Assembly (NCBI RefSeq): GCF_014640315.1
Contig: NZ_BMGS01000001.1
Location: 62,001 to 126,000 of the forward strand
Length of the DNA: 64,000 nucleotides
Source of the DNA: Hymenobacter glacieicola
GTDB lineage: Bacteria; Bacteroidota; Bacteroidia; Cytophagales; Hymenobacteraceae
Reading direction: 5' to 3'
In this document: positions 1-9,300 of the stretch, piece by piece
Position numbering within the stretch: position 1 is the first letter of the stretch
Layout: every line of letters starts with the position of its first letter
The notes under the pieces: model-generated
Databases searched by the model: none
What the model was told of the DNA's origin: nothing
Seen by the model: only the letters and a program-made list of their open reading frames with translations
Position numbers and translations under genes: made by a program

Positions 1-39
1 GAAAGCTCCCCACTTGCCAAGCAACCTGCCTACATACGG

Positions 40-1527
40 CTACGCCGGCCGCTGGGGCCGCTTCTCCAGAATCAGGTTGGTGCGGAAGGTGTTCAGGGTT
101 TCCTCCAGGCCCACGGGGTAGGTGTGGGGGTTGAGGAAACGGCGGATGCTGGGGTCCAGGCTCAGAACCTCCCGGTGGGCGCGGGCGCGGCTTTCCTCCA
201 GGCTCGGGAGTTGCTGCACCAGCTGGCCCCGACGAAACACCGGCTCCAGCAGCTCCCGGTAGGTAGCATCGGGGCGCACGGGGCGGCGGCGGGTGGCATC
301 AAGCGGATCGACGATGGTGAGCTGCTCGGGTAAGGGTTCGGCCACGTTGTAGAGCATGTCGGCGCGGGGCTGGCCCTTGTCGCTCTCGTAACGGCGCACC
401 TGCAGAATGCCCGGAATGCTGGTTTTCGCCAATTGCTCCGAGAGCTTGATGGTGAAATCCCAGCCTGAATCATCGGGTTTGCGCAGGGCTGCCATTTTAT
501 ACACGCCTCCCAGGGCTGGCTGGTCGTAGGCCGTTACCAATTGGGTGCCAATGCCCCAGGTATCAATTTTGGCCCCTTGCTGCTTGAGGCTGGTAATGAG
601 GTTTTCCTCCAGGTCGTTGCTGGCCACGATGCGCACATTCTCAAAGCCAGCTTCATTGAGCAAGGCCCGGGCCTCGCGGCTGAGGTAGGCCAGGTCCCCG
701 GAGTCAAGGCGGATGCCGCTCAGCTCGTGGCCGTTGGCTCGCAACTCCCGGGCTACGGTAATGGCGTGGCGCACGCCTTCCAGCGTGTCGTAGGTGTCTA
801 CCAGAAAAACCGAATCATCGGGGAAAGCTTGGGCGTAGGCGGCAAAAGCTTCCTGCTCCTGCTCGAAGGCCATAACCCAGCTGTGGGCGTGGGTGCCTTT
901 CACCGGAATGCCAAAGCGTTGCCCGGCCAGCACGTTGGAAGTAGCATCGACGCCGCCGAGGTAGGCGGCACGGCTGGCGCTCAGGCCCCCATCAGGGCCC
1001 TGAGCCCGGCGCAGCCCAAACTCCAGCACCGTATCGGAGCCGGCCGCCTCCCGAATGCGGGAAGCCTTGGTGGCTATTAGCGTCTGGAAGTTGACGAGCG
1101 TCAGCAAGGCGGTTTCCACTAGCTGGGCCTGCAGTAGCGGGCCCTGAACCCTAATGAGCGGCTCATTGGCAAATACCACGGTGCCTTCGGCAATGGCGTC
1201 TACGTCGCAGGTAAACTTCAGCTCGCGAAGGTAGGTCAGGAATTCCGGCGGAAACATGACCCCACCTTTGGCGCTTTTCAGGCTGCCGAGGTAGTGCAGG
1301 TCATCTTCGGAAAACTGCAGATTCTGCAAGAAATCCACCACGTAAGCCAGGCCCGCGCCCACGGCGTAGCCCCCCGCAAAAGGCGGCCGGCGAAAGTACA
1401 AGTGAAATACGGCCTCGCGGTCCTGCATACCCTGGCGCCAATAGCCGTAGGCCATGGTAACCTGGTAGAGGTCGGTGAGCAGGCTCAGGGAAGGTGCGTA
1501 AAGGCCGGAAAGCGGAGCAGAATTCAT
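40..1527 (-). CDS. pncB: Nicotinate phosphoribosyltransferase
   Basis: Converts nicotinate, PRPP and ATP to nicotinate mononucleotide, the entry step of the Preiss-Handler NAD salvage route; a cytosolic enzyme. The 495-residue product has the usual N-terminus (SLLTDLYQVTMAYGYW), a central GLRRAQGPDGG stretch around the phosphoribosyl site, and the GTHAHSWVMAF and GIRLDSGDL motifs of the family. The length fits bacterial and eukaryote-like NAPRTases (about 450-540 residues). An upstream in-frame start at 1632 would add 35 residues unlike the family, so the ATG at 1527 is chosen. No NAD-pathway gene is adjacent. Identification is by recognisable motifs; confidence is high. Confidence 0.93.
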   Translation of the reverse strand: MNSAPLSGLYAPSLSLLTDLYQVTMAYGYWRQGMQDREAVFHLYFRRPPFAGGYAVGAGLAYVVDFLQNLQFSEDDLHYLGSLKSAKGGVMFPPEFLTYLRELKFTCDVDAIAEGTVVFANEPLIRVQGPLLQAQLVETALLTLVNFQTLIATKASRIREAAGSDTVLEFGLRRAQGPDGGLSASRAAYLGGVDATSNVLAGQRFGIPVKGTHAHSWVMAFEQEQEAFAAYAQAFPDDSVFLVDTYDTLEGVRHAITVARELRANGHELSGIRLDSGDLAYLSREARALLNEAGFENVRIVASNDLEENLITSLKQQGAKIDTWGIGTQLVTAYDQPALGGVYKMAALRKPDDSGWDFTIKLSEQLAKTSIPGILQVRRYESDKGQPRADMLYNVAEPLPEQLTIVDPLDATRRRPVRPDATYRELLEPVFRRGQLVQQLPSLEESRARAHREVLSLDPSIRRFLNPHTYPVGLEETLNTFRTNLILEKRPQRPA

Positions 1528-1696
1528 GCGGGCAACGGTTGAGATGCCGAAGCTTACGCAGAATATTTCATTCCATCGATGACAAGGTCGTTCTAGTTCT
1601 ACCCCGCCAGCGCGATGTTTCACCACCGGCATCAGTTACACGACCAAAAGCGCCTGGCAATCGGGGGATACCACGGGGGCTTGCCGGAGCCAACGG

Positions 1697-2053
1697 TTAA
1701 TGCACCGGCACGTGCTGACTCCGGCAATACCGCTCGGCATCGAGCAAGGAGGGAACCACGGGCGGGCAGCTGGTGGTAGGCAGGCGAGCCAGCAACTGGT
1801 GGGCAGAGTCGCCGAGGTGGCACAGCACCAACGGAATCTGCCGCTCCCGCAGGCGCTGGTAATAGCGCACCAGCAGGCGCAGGGTAGAAAAGGACAGGTT
1901 CCGCAAGTGGCTGCAATCTATCCAAATGCTCGGCTTGCCGCTACGAATGGCCCGGCGCAAGGCATAGGAGAGCTGGGCCCGCGCCGTGGGCTGGCTGTCA
2001 TCGGTGAGAATTAGCAGGTAGCTCTCGGGAAGAATTTCACGGTAGACTTCCAT
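1697..2053 (-). CDS. STAS-domain protein (anti-sigma factor antagonist-like)
   Basis: A 118-residue single-domain protein. The central pattern (IWIDCSHLRNLSFSTLRLL, then IPLVLCHLGDSAHQLL) matches the STAS fold: a beta strand ending in D-C, the loop where SpoIIAA-type proteins carry a phosphorylatable Ser, then a helix. The loop here reads NLSFST, so Ser/Thr phosphoacceptors are possible but unproven. Such proteins usually act as partner-switching antagonists of anti-sigma factors, yet no anti-sigma kinase gene is nearby. The ATG at 2053 is preferred to a TTG two codons upstream. It is transcribed away from the response-regulator gene that follows. Confidence 0.6.
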   Translation of the reverse strand: MEVYREILPESYLLILTDDSQPTARAQLSYALRRAIRSGKPSIWIDCSHLRNLSFSTLRLLVRYYQRLRERQIPLVLCHLGDSAHQLLARLPTTSCPPVVPSLLDAERYCRSQHVPVH

Positions 2054-2532
2054 AATCAAAAAGGAGTAGCACAGGTGAAACTAGACACGTCACAACGTCT
2101 TCGGCACAACTTCTAAGCCCTGGGCTTTGGAAAGGGAAATGTACTAACAATATAGGGCCTGTATTCAGGATAAAATAGGTGTAAAACACTGATTTATAGC
2201 TCAGTGATTCTACGGAATGCAAGGTGGCTAGCACCTGGGCCGGTGGCCGCTCGGGCAGCGCTTACCCAGGCTGAGTGCGGCTGGGGCGTGGGCAATCCTA
2301 CTACCTAACTCCAAGGCCACTAGACGGTATTAACCACCTGCTGTGCGGTTAACTAGGCAGCGCGGAAGGGTAGGGCAGGCTCGCAGGTCGTAGGTCTCGT
2401 TCAACCGCAGGCAAGGCTTGTCTCAACCCCGGATGTAATAGCGGTATGCAGCCTTCCCAGCAGTTATTCCGTACTATTGGCAACCTGTGGCCACACGGCC
2501 TTTTTACTGCTGAGTTTGAATCGAACCCCTCT
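2054..2532. other. Intergenic region between two divergent genes
   Basis: About 480 bases separate the divergently read STAS gene and the NarL-type regulator, so promoters for both should lie here. The first 170 bases are AT-richer than the surroundings (around 2140-2215) and the rest is GC-rich. I see no convincing small gene, strong hairpin or clear TAnnTTTG box. Confidence 0.4.
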
Positions 2533-3231
2533 ATGATTCGTGTACTGCTTGCTGATGACCATACTATCCTGCGGGATGGTATCCGGGCCATTCTCTCGCG
2601 TGAGCCTGATATTCAGGTAGTGGGCGAAGCTAGCAATGGTCAGGCACTCTTAGATTTGCTGGCCACTACCCCGGCCGATGTAGTGCTGATGGATGTCAAT
2701 ATGCCCGTGCTGGACGGCTTTGCTACCATGGACTCCTTGCGGACTCATTTTCCTGCCATGCGCGTGCTCGTGCTGTCCATGCTTGACCACGAAAGCTACG
2801 TGCATCGGATGCTACAGGCCGGAGCTTTGGGCTACGCGCTCAAAAATGCCGAAAGCACTGAAATCACCCACGGTATTCGCACGGTAGCGGCCGGCCGGCA
2901 GTTTTTGTGCACTGAAATAGGCCTTAGCCTGCTCAACCGCACCATGCAGCGGGCAGTACCAGAACGGGCAGCTCTCATCTGCGAGCCTGCCGAGCCCCAC
3001 CCATCCTATAACTTAGCACTGCACCGCAACGGGCCCGTGGAGCTGTCGGTGCGAGAAATGGAGGTGCTCAAGCTGATTGCCGAAGGACTCACCAACGCGG
3101 AAATAGCGGATCAGCTCTTTGCCAGCAAGCGAACCATCGAAACGCACCGCCAAAACATCATCGAAAAAACCCAGGCCAAGAACACAGCGGCCCTCATTCG
3201 CTACGCCATGATGCACGGCCTGATAGAGTAA
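2533..3231 (+). CDS. NarL/FixJ-family response regulator
   Basis: A 232-residue two-domain response regulator. The receiver (about residues 1-120) has the acidic pair D8-D9, the phosphoacceptor D54 in LMDVNMP, the conserved S/T position in VLVLSM, and K in YALKNAES. The C-terminal LuxR-type helix-turn-helix (about 168-232) reads LSVREMEVLKLIAEGLTNAEIA and then KRTIETHRQNI. It should bind DNA after phosphorylation by a sensor kinase, but no cognate kinase adjoins it. An upstream in-frame start adds 29 residues that precede the receiver; MIRVLLADDH is the natural N-terminus. A 34-bp perfect inverted repeat begins at the base after its stop codon. Confidence 0.88.
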   Translation: MIRVLLADDHTILRDGIRAILSREPDIQVVGEASNGQALLDLLATTPADVVLMDVNMPVLDGFATMDSLRTHFPAMRVLVLSMLDHESYVHRMLQAGALGYALKNAESTEITHGIRTVAAGRQFLCTEIGLSLLNRTMQRAVPERAALICEPAEPHPSYNLALHRNGPVELSVREMEVLKLIAEGLTNAEIADQLFASKRTIETHRQNIIEKTQAKNTAALIRYAMMHGLIE

Positions 3232-3322
3232 GTGGTGAGGTGGTGAAATGGTGAGTTTGACGTTCCGTTGGCGCCACTTGCGCAGATAGAACGTCAAACT
3301 CACCATTTCACCACCTCACCAC
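3232..3322. repeat. Perfect 34-bp inverted repeat
   Basis: The arms 3232-3265 and 3289-3322 are exact reverse complements of each other, separated by 23 bases. The left arm begins immediately after the stop codon of the response regulator and the right arm ends 7 bases before the tRNA gene. It could form a very stable hairpin and act as a terminator, but there is no T-run. It belongs with the other long inverted repeats at gene ends in this window. Confidence 0.85.
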
Positions 3323-3329
3323 TTCAACG

Positions 3330-3401
3330 TAGCCGCGACGGGAATCGAACCCATATCAAGCGTTTAGGAAACGCCTATTCTATCCGTTGAACTACGCAGC
3401 C
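3330..3401 (-). tRNA. tRNA-Arg(CCT)
   Basis: The reverse strand folds as a 72-nt tRNA. The acceptor stem GGCTGCG pairs with CGCGGCT (two G-U pairs), discriminator A. The D arm has GTTCAACGGATAGAAT, the anticodon stem GGCGT/ACGCT closes the loop TTCCTAA with anticodon CCT, and the T arm contains GGTTCGATTCCC. CCA is not encoded: the bases after the discriminator are CGT. It decodes AGG arginine codons. Confidence 0.93.
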
Positions 3402-3529
3402 AGGGGTACCCCTCTTTACAAAGCTACACGGAAAGCGGCGGCTCCGCAAAACTACTTGGGGCGCTGTGCCTACCGCTAGCCCGTTGCGTATCTTCGTCTC
3501 CTCTCACCCTCACTTTCCCGCTTGGCTTC

Positions 3530-4684
3530 ATGGGTTTATTGGACGACTTACGCGCTGACCGTCGGGCCGCCGGCAAGTTGCCGCGCCCCGGAGCCGACAA
3601 ACAGCAGCCCGCCTTGCTGCTGATTCCGGATATCAGCGGCTTCACGCGTTTTATTGAGGAGTCGGGAAGCTTGCAGGCGCCGTTTCTGGTCGCAGATCTG
3701 CTGGAAATACTTATTGAAGCCAACACCCTGAACTTGCAGGTAAACGAGATTCAGGGTGATGCGGTGCTGTTTTACCGATTAGGGCCCCCGCCATCGGTGG
3801 CCGAGTTGGTGCGGCAATGCCGGCGTATCTACCTCGATTTTCAGAACTACCTGCGCATTGTGGCCCGCGACACCGGCTCGGAGCTGGCGGCGGCTCTGCA
3901 CGAGCTGGCTCTCACGCTGAAAATTGTAGTGCATTACGGCCGCGTGAGCGTGGCCCGAATTCGGGAGTACACCAAGCTCATGGGCCGTGATGTGATAGTG
4001 GTACACCGCCTGCTCAAAAACAACATTACCGGCTCAGAGTACATTCTGCTCTCGGAGGGCTACCTGGCCACTCAGGATCCGGCGGCACTACAGCAGGCTT
4101 TTTCCTGGACCCGGCTGCTGCCCGGCGCTACCTATTACGAACACCTCGGCGAAACGCCCTACCACTACGCCAGCCTCTCGCCCCTGCGGCTGCTGCTCAA
4201 CAGCCCGGAAATAGACGATGATGTGCCCGTAGGCCGCGGCTGCGCGCTGAAAGTACGCCGGGCCCTGCGCGTGCCCGCTCCCTACGCCGTGCGGGTTATT
4301 AACAACTTCCGGTTGCGCCCCCGCTGGATGGAGGGCGCCACCGCCGTGCACTACGATGTTACCAAGGCCGGCCGCCTCGGCACCAGCTACAAAGTAGATG
4401 TGTTTGGGGGGCAAATTGACTTTCAGGCCGTGCAGCAATTCGAGGACGAGGACGGCCGCCTGGAGTACGTGGAGAAGATTTCCCATTTTCGCCTCTTTCC
4501 TAACTCCCTGCTATTCTACGGCTTTGAGGCAGTAACTCTCGACGCCTGTCTGGTAACCATGGAGCTGCGCTACGGCCACATTGCCAGCGCCAGCCGTCTG
4601 GTGCGCTTTGGGCAGCTGCGGCGCCTGCACCGCTTCCTGGGCCGCTCCCTGCACAACCTGGCAGAACTGGTCGAGAGGCGGTAG
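3530..4684 (+). CDS. DUF2652 class III cyclase-like protein with SRPBCC-like C-terminus
   Basis: A 384-residue soluble protein. The N-terminal half (about 25-185) is a DUF2652 domain, which resembles class III nucleotide cyclases. D34 in LLLIPDISGFT and D77 in EIQGDAVLFY fit the two metal-binding aspartates, and LMGRDVIVVHRLLK fits the helix carrying the transition-state Asn and Arg. The Arg (R160) is present but the Asn position is Ile156, so activity may be altered or lost. The second half (about 215-384) resembles SRPBCC/polyketide-cyclase-like domains that bind hydrophobic ligands. It converges on the HD/Pycsar-type gene, whose product would respond to a cyclic nucleotide. Family known; substrate and role unknown. 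Confidence 0.65.
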   Translation: MGLLDDLRADRRAAGKLPRPGADKQQPALLLIPDISGFTRFIEESGSLQAPFLVADLLEILIEANTLNLQVNEIQGDAVLFYRLGPPPSVAELVRQCRRIYLDFQNYLRIVARDTGSELAAALHELALTLKIVVHYGRVSVARIREYTKLMGRDVIVVHRLLKNNITGSEYILLSEGYLATQDPAALQQAFSWTRLLPGATYYEHLGETPYHYASLSPLRLLLNSPEIDDDVPVGRGCALKVRRALRVPAPYAVRVINNFRLRPRWMEGATAVHYDVTKAGRLGTSYKVDVFGGQIDFQAVQQFEDEDGRLEYVEKISHFRLFPNSLLFYGFEAVTLDACLVTMELRYGHIASASRLVRFGQLRRLHRFLGRSLHNLAELVERR

Positions 4685-4685
4685 A

Positions 4686-4890
4686 GCAGTGATTCGGTGC
4701 ATGAGTGAAGCGGTGTCAGGGCGAGCAGAGCAACCCGTCTTTTCCGAAGTGCTACCCCTTGAAATGTGACAAGCCCTTACCTCCAGCGCGGAAGTAAGGG
4801 CTTGTCACGTTATCAGGCTTGTCACAGGAAGAGGAAGGATGGCGGCGTACCTCCTCTCTCTGACAATTCACTCATGCACTGAATCACTGC
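4686..4890. repeat. Nested inverted repeats between convergent genes
   Basis: Outer arms of 24 bp (4686-4709 and 4867-4890) match as reverse complements with one mismatch. Inside lies a perfect 15-bp hairpin (4766-4780 with 4794-4808) with the core gtgacaagcccttac/gtaagggcttgtcac, and a further partial copy of the cttgtcac word at about 4818. The outer arms touch the stop codons of the two convergent genes. Probably a bidirectional terminator of a repeated intergenic family. Confidence 0.75.
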
Positions 4891-6131
4891 TACACCTTGT
4901 AAAGCAGGGCAATACCAAAGGATAGTGCCGTCAGGATCAGGCCTACCATGAAAATCGTGTAGCTCAGACGCAGCAGGCGGTACTTTTTGGTTAGCACGTC
5001 GCCGAGGTAGTAGATGTCCGTCACCATGTTGGTGTAGAGCGCCTCCTTCTGGCCCATGATTTCCGTCATGCCGTGCTGGAAGTCGTCGAGGCTGAGCTTG
5101 CTGAAGTTACCGAAGAACAGCAGGTTTACCCGGCGGTTGGTGGCAATTTGGGGGCTGCGCTTCAGCCACTTAAAGCTTGTCACATCGGGCTGAGCACACA
5201 GAATGGCGGTAATAACCGAGGCCAGGGCCGTCGCCAGCAAAATGCCCATCGGCACCGCAATAATGGGGTTCCGAATCAAACCCACGTTGCTCAAGGCGGC
5301 GGTTTTACTGCCCAGCTTGGCGCCGAAATAGGTAATAATCAACGACATGAGTACCGCGTTCAGCGAAATCATCATGTTCGCCTTCTTATCGGCCATGTCC
5401 GAGAGCTTCATGTGGTTGCTGTACATGGTTCGGAACATGGTTTCGATGCCGCGCTTGGGCTCGGCAAACGTGCCGCCTTCTTCTTCCTTTTTCTTCTTGT
5501 TCTTCTTTTCGGTCTTCTTCAGCTGCTTGCGCTGGTCCTTAATATTATCTTTGAACTGCTCTTCGTACCGCTCTTTGGCGGCCTTGGTGTAGTACTTGCT
5601 GGCCAGCAGGAAAGCCAGCTGATTATCGGCCCACTCTGTATTAGAGTAGGTTTTGCCGCCGGTGGCTTCCCACTCGGCTCGCAGTAGCTCGCCCTCGGCA
5701 AAGAAACTCTCGCGGCCCATGTTGCTCATGTCGGCATCTACCAGCAGCTGCTCCAGCTCGGTTTCCCGCTTGGCGTCGCGGTGGGTGGCCCGAATCAGGT
5801 TCTGGACTACCTCAATTCGATCCTCGGGGTAGCCTTGTTGGCGCAGCCACTCGCCAGCCATTTCCGCGCTGCGGAACTCATGTCCGTCGTACACTTCCGT
5901 GTAGCCCACATCATGGAACCAGGCAGCCAGCAGCAGCGCTTCCTGGTCGGTTTCGCTGAGCCCTGCTGCTTCGCCCAAGGCCCGCGCCTCCTTTACCACG
6001 GTGGCCGTGTGCTTAGGGGAGTGGTAGACGAGCTGGGCCGGGAGCTTTTCCTCCAGCAACGCCAGCACGTAGGCCTTGGCATTTTTGACAATTTCGGCCT
6101 TGGCCGGTTTCTGAACTAGAATGGTTTCCAT
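4890..6131 (-). CDS. HD-domain protein fused to Pycsar-effector-type membrane domain (DUF5706)
   Basis: A 413-residue protein in three parts. Residues 20-140 form an HD phosphohydrolase domain, with H41 in SPKHTATVV, H73-D74 in WFHDVGY and D132/D134 in LLVDADMSN as likely metal ligands. Residues 185-220 are a very Lys/Glu-rich linker. Residues 228-413 match DUF5706, the membrane domain of Pycsar effectors (PycTM type): the signature TMFRTMYSNHMKLSDMADKKAN precedes three hydrophobic segments at about 253-270, 290-312 and 390-411. In Pycsar immunity this domain damages the membrane after cyclic CMP/UMP binding. The HD part might hydrolyse the signal or a nucleotide; that is inference. No certain cyclase adjoins it, but a cyclase-like gene converges on it. 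Confidence 0.75.
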   Translation of the reverse strand: METILVQKPAKAEIVKNAKAYVLALLEEKLPAQLVYHSPKHTATVVKEARALGEAAGLSETDQEALLLAAWFHDVGYTEVYDGHEFRSAEMAGEWLRQQGYPEDRIEVVQNLIRATHRDAKRETELEQLLVDADMSNMGRESFFAEGELLRAEWEATGGKTYSNTEWADNQLAFLLASKYYTKAAKERYEEQFKDNIKDQRKQLKKTEKKNKKKKEEEGGTFAEPKRGIETMFRTMYSNHMKLSDMADKKANMMISLNAVLMSLIITYFGAKLGSKTAALSNVGLIRNPIIAVPMGILLATALASVITAILCAQPDVTSFKWLKRSPQIATNRRVNLLFFGNFSKLSLDDFQHGMTEIMGQKEALYTNMVTDIYYLGDVLTKKYRLLRLSYTIFMVGLILTALSFGIALLYKV

Positions 6132-6375
6132 CAGGGGCAGACAACAAACAACAACAGCGGGGGGCTGTTCGGCTTACAACGCGATTCGCGGCGCGGGGTT
6201 TTCAGGCCCTCAGCCCCAACCGTAAGGAAGGGAATTGCGTACGGCAGCGCACCGTACCTATGCGTAACAACTACCTTAGTCGTTACTGGTAAGTTTACCG
6301 TATTTCTTGAACATCCGTTCTCTTTCCTTGGTGCCCTCAGCGGGCCCTTTGCTTTCTCGCTACCTCTCTTCTAGT

Positions 6376-9300
6376 ATGAGCAGACATTTCCTGTCCTGTT
6401 GCTTGCTGCTGGCCCTGGCGGGTGCCAGTGCGCCGGCAGCGCTGGCCCAAAAGAAACCCACGCAGACGCCCCACCCCGAGCGGCCTAATTACCGCCGGGG
6501 AGGGCTGAACTGGGAGGCCAAAACGCCGCCCGACAGCTCCCGTATCCGCTACAGCGTGTTCCTGATTGGGGATGTAGGTAAGCCAATTCCGGAGGCCGAA
6601 GGTGGCGAGCCGTCGTTGAACTACATGCGCAAGCAAATTCTGGCGGCCGGAGCCAAAAGTACTACCGTGTACCTCGGGGATAATATCTACGAGTACGGCA
6701 TGCCGGAAGCCAAAGCCTCCGACCGTCCGGAATCAGAGCGGCGCATCATCGACCAGATGAAGATTCTGCGCGATTACCAGGGCGAGAAGTACATGATTCC
6801 GGGTAACCACGACTGGAAGCAGGGCAACCGCGGGGCTGTGGAGCAGGTAAACCGGGAGCAGTTTTTTGTAGAAAGCTATCTGCAAAGCGACTCGGCAGCC
6901 TTCCCCTACACCGGCGACTTTTTCCTGCCCCGCGACGCCTGTCCCGGGCCGGTTGAGGTGCGCCTGCAGGATGACGTGGTGCTGATTGCCATCAACTCGC
7001 AGTGGTTTCTCCAAACCTCCGGCGAGCGGCCCTACGGGGCTAACAGCGGCTGCGGGGTAGCCAACGAGACGGATTTCTTTACCCAGCTAGAGGACATTAT
7101 TCAGCGCAACGCCGGCAAGAACATTATGGTGGTAGCTCACCACCCGCTGTTCTCCGACGGTATTCACGGCGGCTACTTCACCCTGGGGGACCATTTCTTC
7201 CCCTTGTCCATTGTGTACAAGTACGCCTTCGTGCCCCTGCCCATCATCGGCTCCATTTATCCGTTTGCCCGCAAGTACGGCGGGGTAAGTCAGGATATTC
7301 CTCACCCACTGTACCAGGCGTATAAGAAGGGGCTGATGGAGATTTTCCAGAAGTACCCCAACGTGGTGTATGCCGCCGGACACGAGCACAACCTGCAGTT
7401 TCAGAAGGAAGGTAACCTCAACCACATTGTTAGCGGCTCGGGCTGCAAAACTCAGCACGTAAAGCCCGGCAGCGGCGGCGACGCCCTGTTCTCCGATAAA
7501 GAAAAGGGGTTTGCCAGGGTAAATTACTACGACAATGGGGAGGTCTGGACCGAGTTCTACGTGCCCGAAGGCACGGGCGAAAAAGGCCGCCTCGTGTTCC
7601 GCACGCCCTTGTACGCCCAGCAGGCCATGGCCTCCACCGACTCGGTGGCGCGGCCTACCGGCGCCCCGCGGCCAAACTTTGCCGACAGCACCGTAACGGT
7701 AGCCGTGAACCCCAGTTACCTGGACCGCAGCGGCGTGCACAAGCTGTTCTTCGGCAAGCACTACCGCCAGGAGTGGGCCACGCCCGTCACGTTTCCGGTG
7801 CTGGACCTGGCTACCGAGAAAGGTGGCCTGACGCCCTACAAAATTGGCGGTGGCAAGCAAACCGCTTCCCTGAAAGTGCGCAACGAGGAAGGGCGCAACT
7901 TCACGATTCGTAGCCTTAACAAGGACCCCTCGGCCGTGCTGCCCGAGGCCCTGCGCGAGGGCGCCGCCGCCGATATTCTGCAGGACCAGATTTCGGCCCA
8001 ACACCCCTACGCCTCCATTGCCATTCCGCCCCTGGCCACGGCCGCTGGTATTCTGCACACCAACCCCGAGCTGCGCTACATTCCCCAGGACCCCCTGCTG
8101 GGCCAGTACCTGGAGCGGTTCAGCAACACGCCGGGCGCCATTGAGGAAGACGCCAAGGACGACCAAAGCGACGTGGAAAGCCTGGGCAACGCCAAAAACC
8201 TGGTGGGCACCGACAAAGTGTTCGAGCGCATCACCGACGACAACGACAACCGTGTCAATGAAAAAGCCTTTGCCCGCTCCCGCCTCTTCGACATGTGGAT
8301 TGGCGACTGGGACCGGCACGAGGACCAGTGGCGCTGGGCCGAGAAAAAGGACAAGGACGGGGACCGGAAGTTTACGGCCGTGCCCGAAGACCGGGACATT
8401 GCCTTCTTCAAGGGCGACGGTATTTTCCCGTACCTGGCCTCGCGCAAGTGGGCCATCCGCAATTTCCAGAACTTTGGGGCCGACTACGGCGACTGGAAAG
8501 GCCTGAACCTTACGGCCCTCAGCAACGACCGGGTATATCTGGCTTCGGTGAGCAAAGAAGACTGGGTAAAGCAGGCCGAGGACATGAAAGCCGACCTTAC
8601 CGATGACGTCATTGAAAAAGCATTCCGGGAGCGGTGGCCCAAGCAAATCTACGAGTTGCACGCCCCCGAAATCATTGCCAAGCTCAAGAGCCGCCGCGAC
8701 CTGCTACCCCAGGTAGCCGCCGATTACTACGAGGTGCTCAGCAAGGTAACGGAGGTGAAGGGCTCCAAGAAGCGCGAGCGGTTTGTGGTAGAGCGCCTAC
8801 CCAACGATAAGACGCGCGTTACGGTGCAGAAAATCAACAAGGAAGGTGAACTGACCAAAAACCTCTTCGACCGCACTTTCGACAACAACGTAACCAAGGA
8901 GCTGCGCCTCTACGGTTTCCAGGGCGAGGACCAGTACGAGGTGAAAGGCGACGTGAAGGGCGGCCCGCTGGTGCGCATCATTGGCGGCACCGACCGGGAC
9001 TCCATCGTGGACCGCTCCAACGTGGCGGGCTTCGGCCACAAGCTGCACATCTATGATGCCGACACCGGCAACGTGATTGTGGCCGGCAAAGACGCCCGCC
9101 TGCGCCTGGAGCCCGGCATTGATGTAAGCCGCTACGACGTGCACACCCGCACCGACCGCAAAGACTACACCCTGAACTACTTCGGCCCGACCCTGTACTT
9201 CGGGTACAACATCGACGACCGGCTGTTCTTCGGGGGCGGGCTCGTGTATCGGACCTACGGCTTCCGGAAGGCGCCCTACGCAACGGAGCAGAGCCTGGCA

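Noticed and set aside
3232..3322. Terminal repeats of an insertion sequence
   Set aside because: There is no transposase between or near the arms and only 23 bases separate them.
3530..6131. A canonical Pycsar operon
   Set aside because: The cyclase-like and effector genes are convergent and the cyclase lacks the transition-state Asn, so only a possible functional link is reported.
7087..8661. 524-codon minus-strand frame opposite the metallophosphatase
   Set aside because: Mirror of real coding sequence with no motif, signal or start context; the plus-strand gene has intact catalytic motifs across the same bases.
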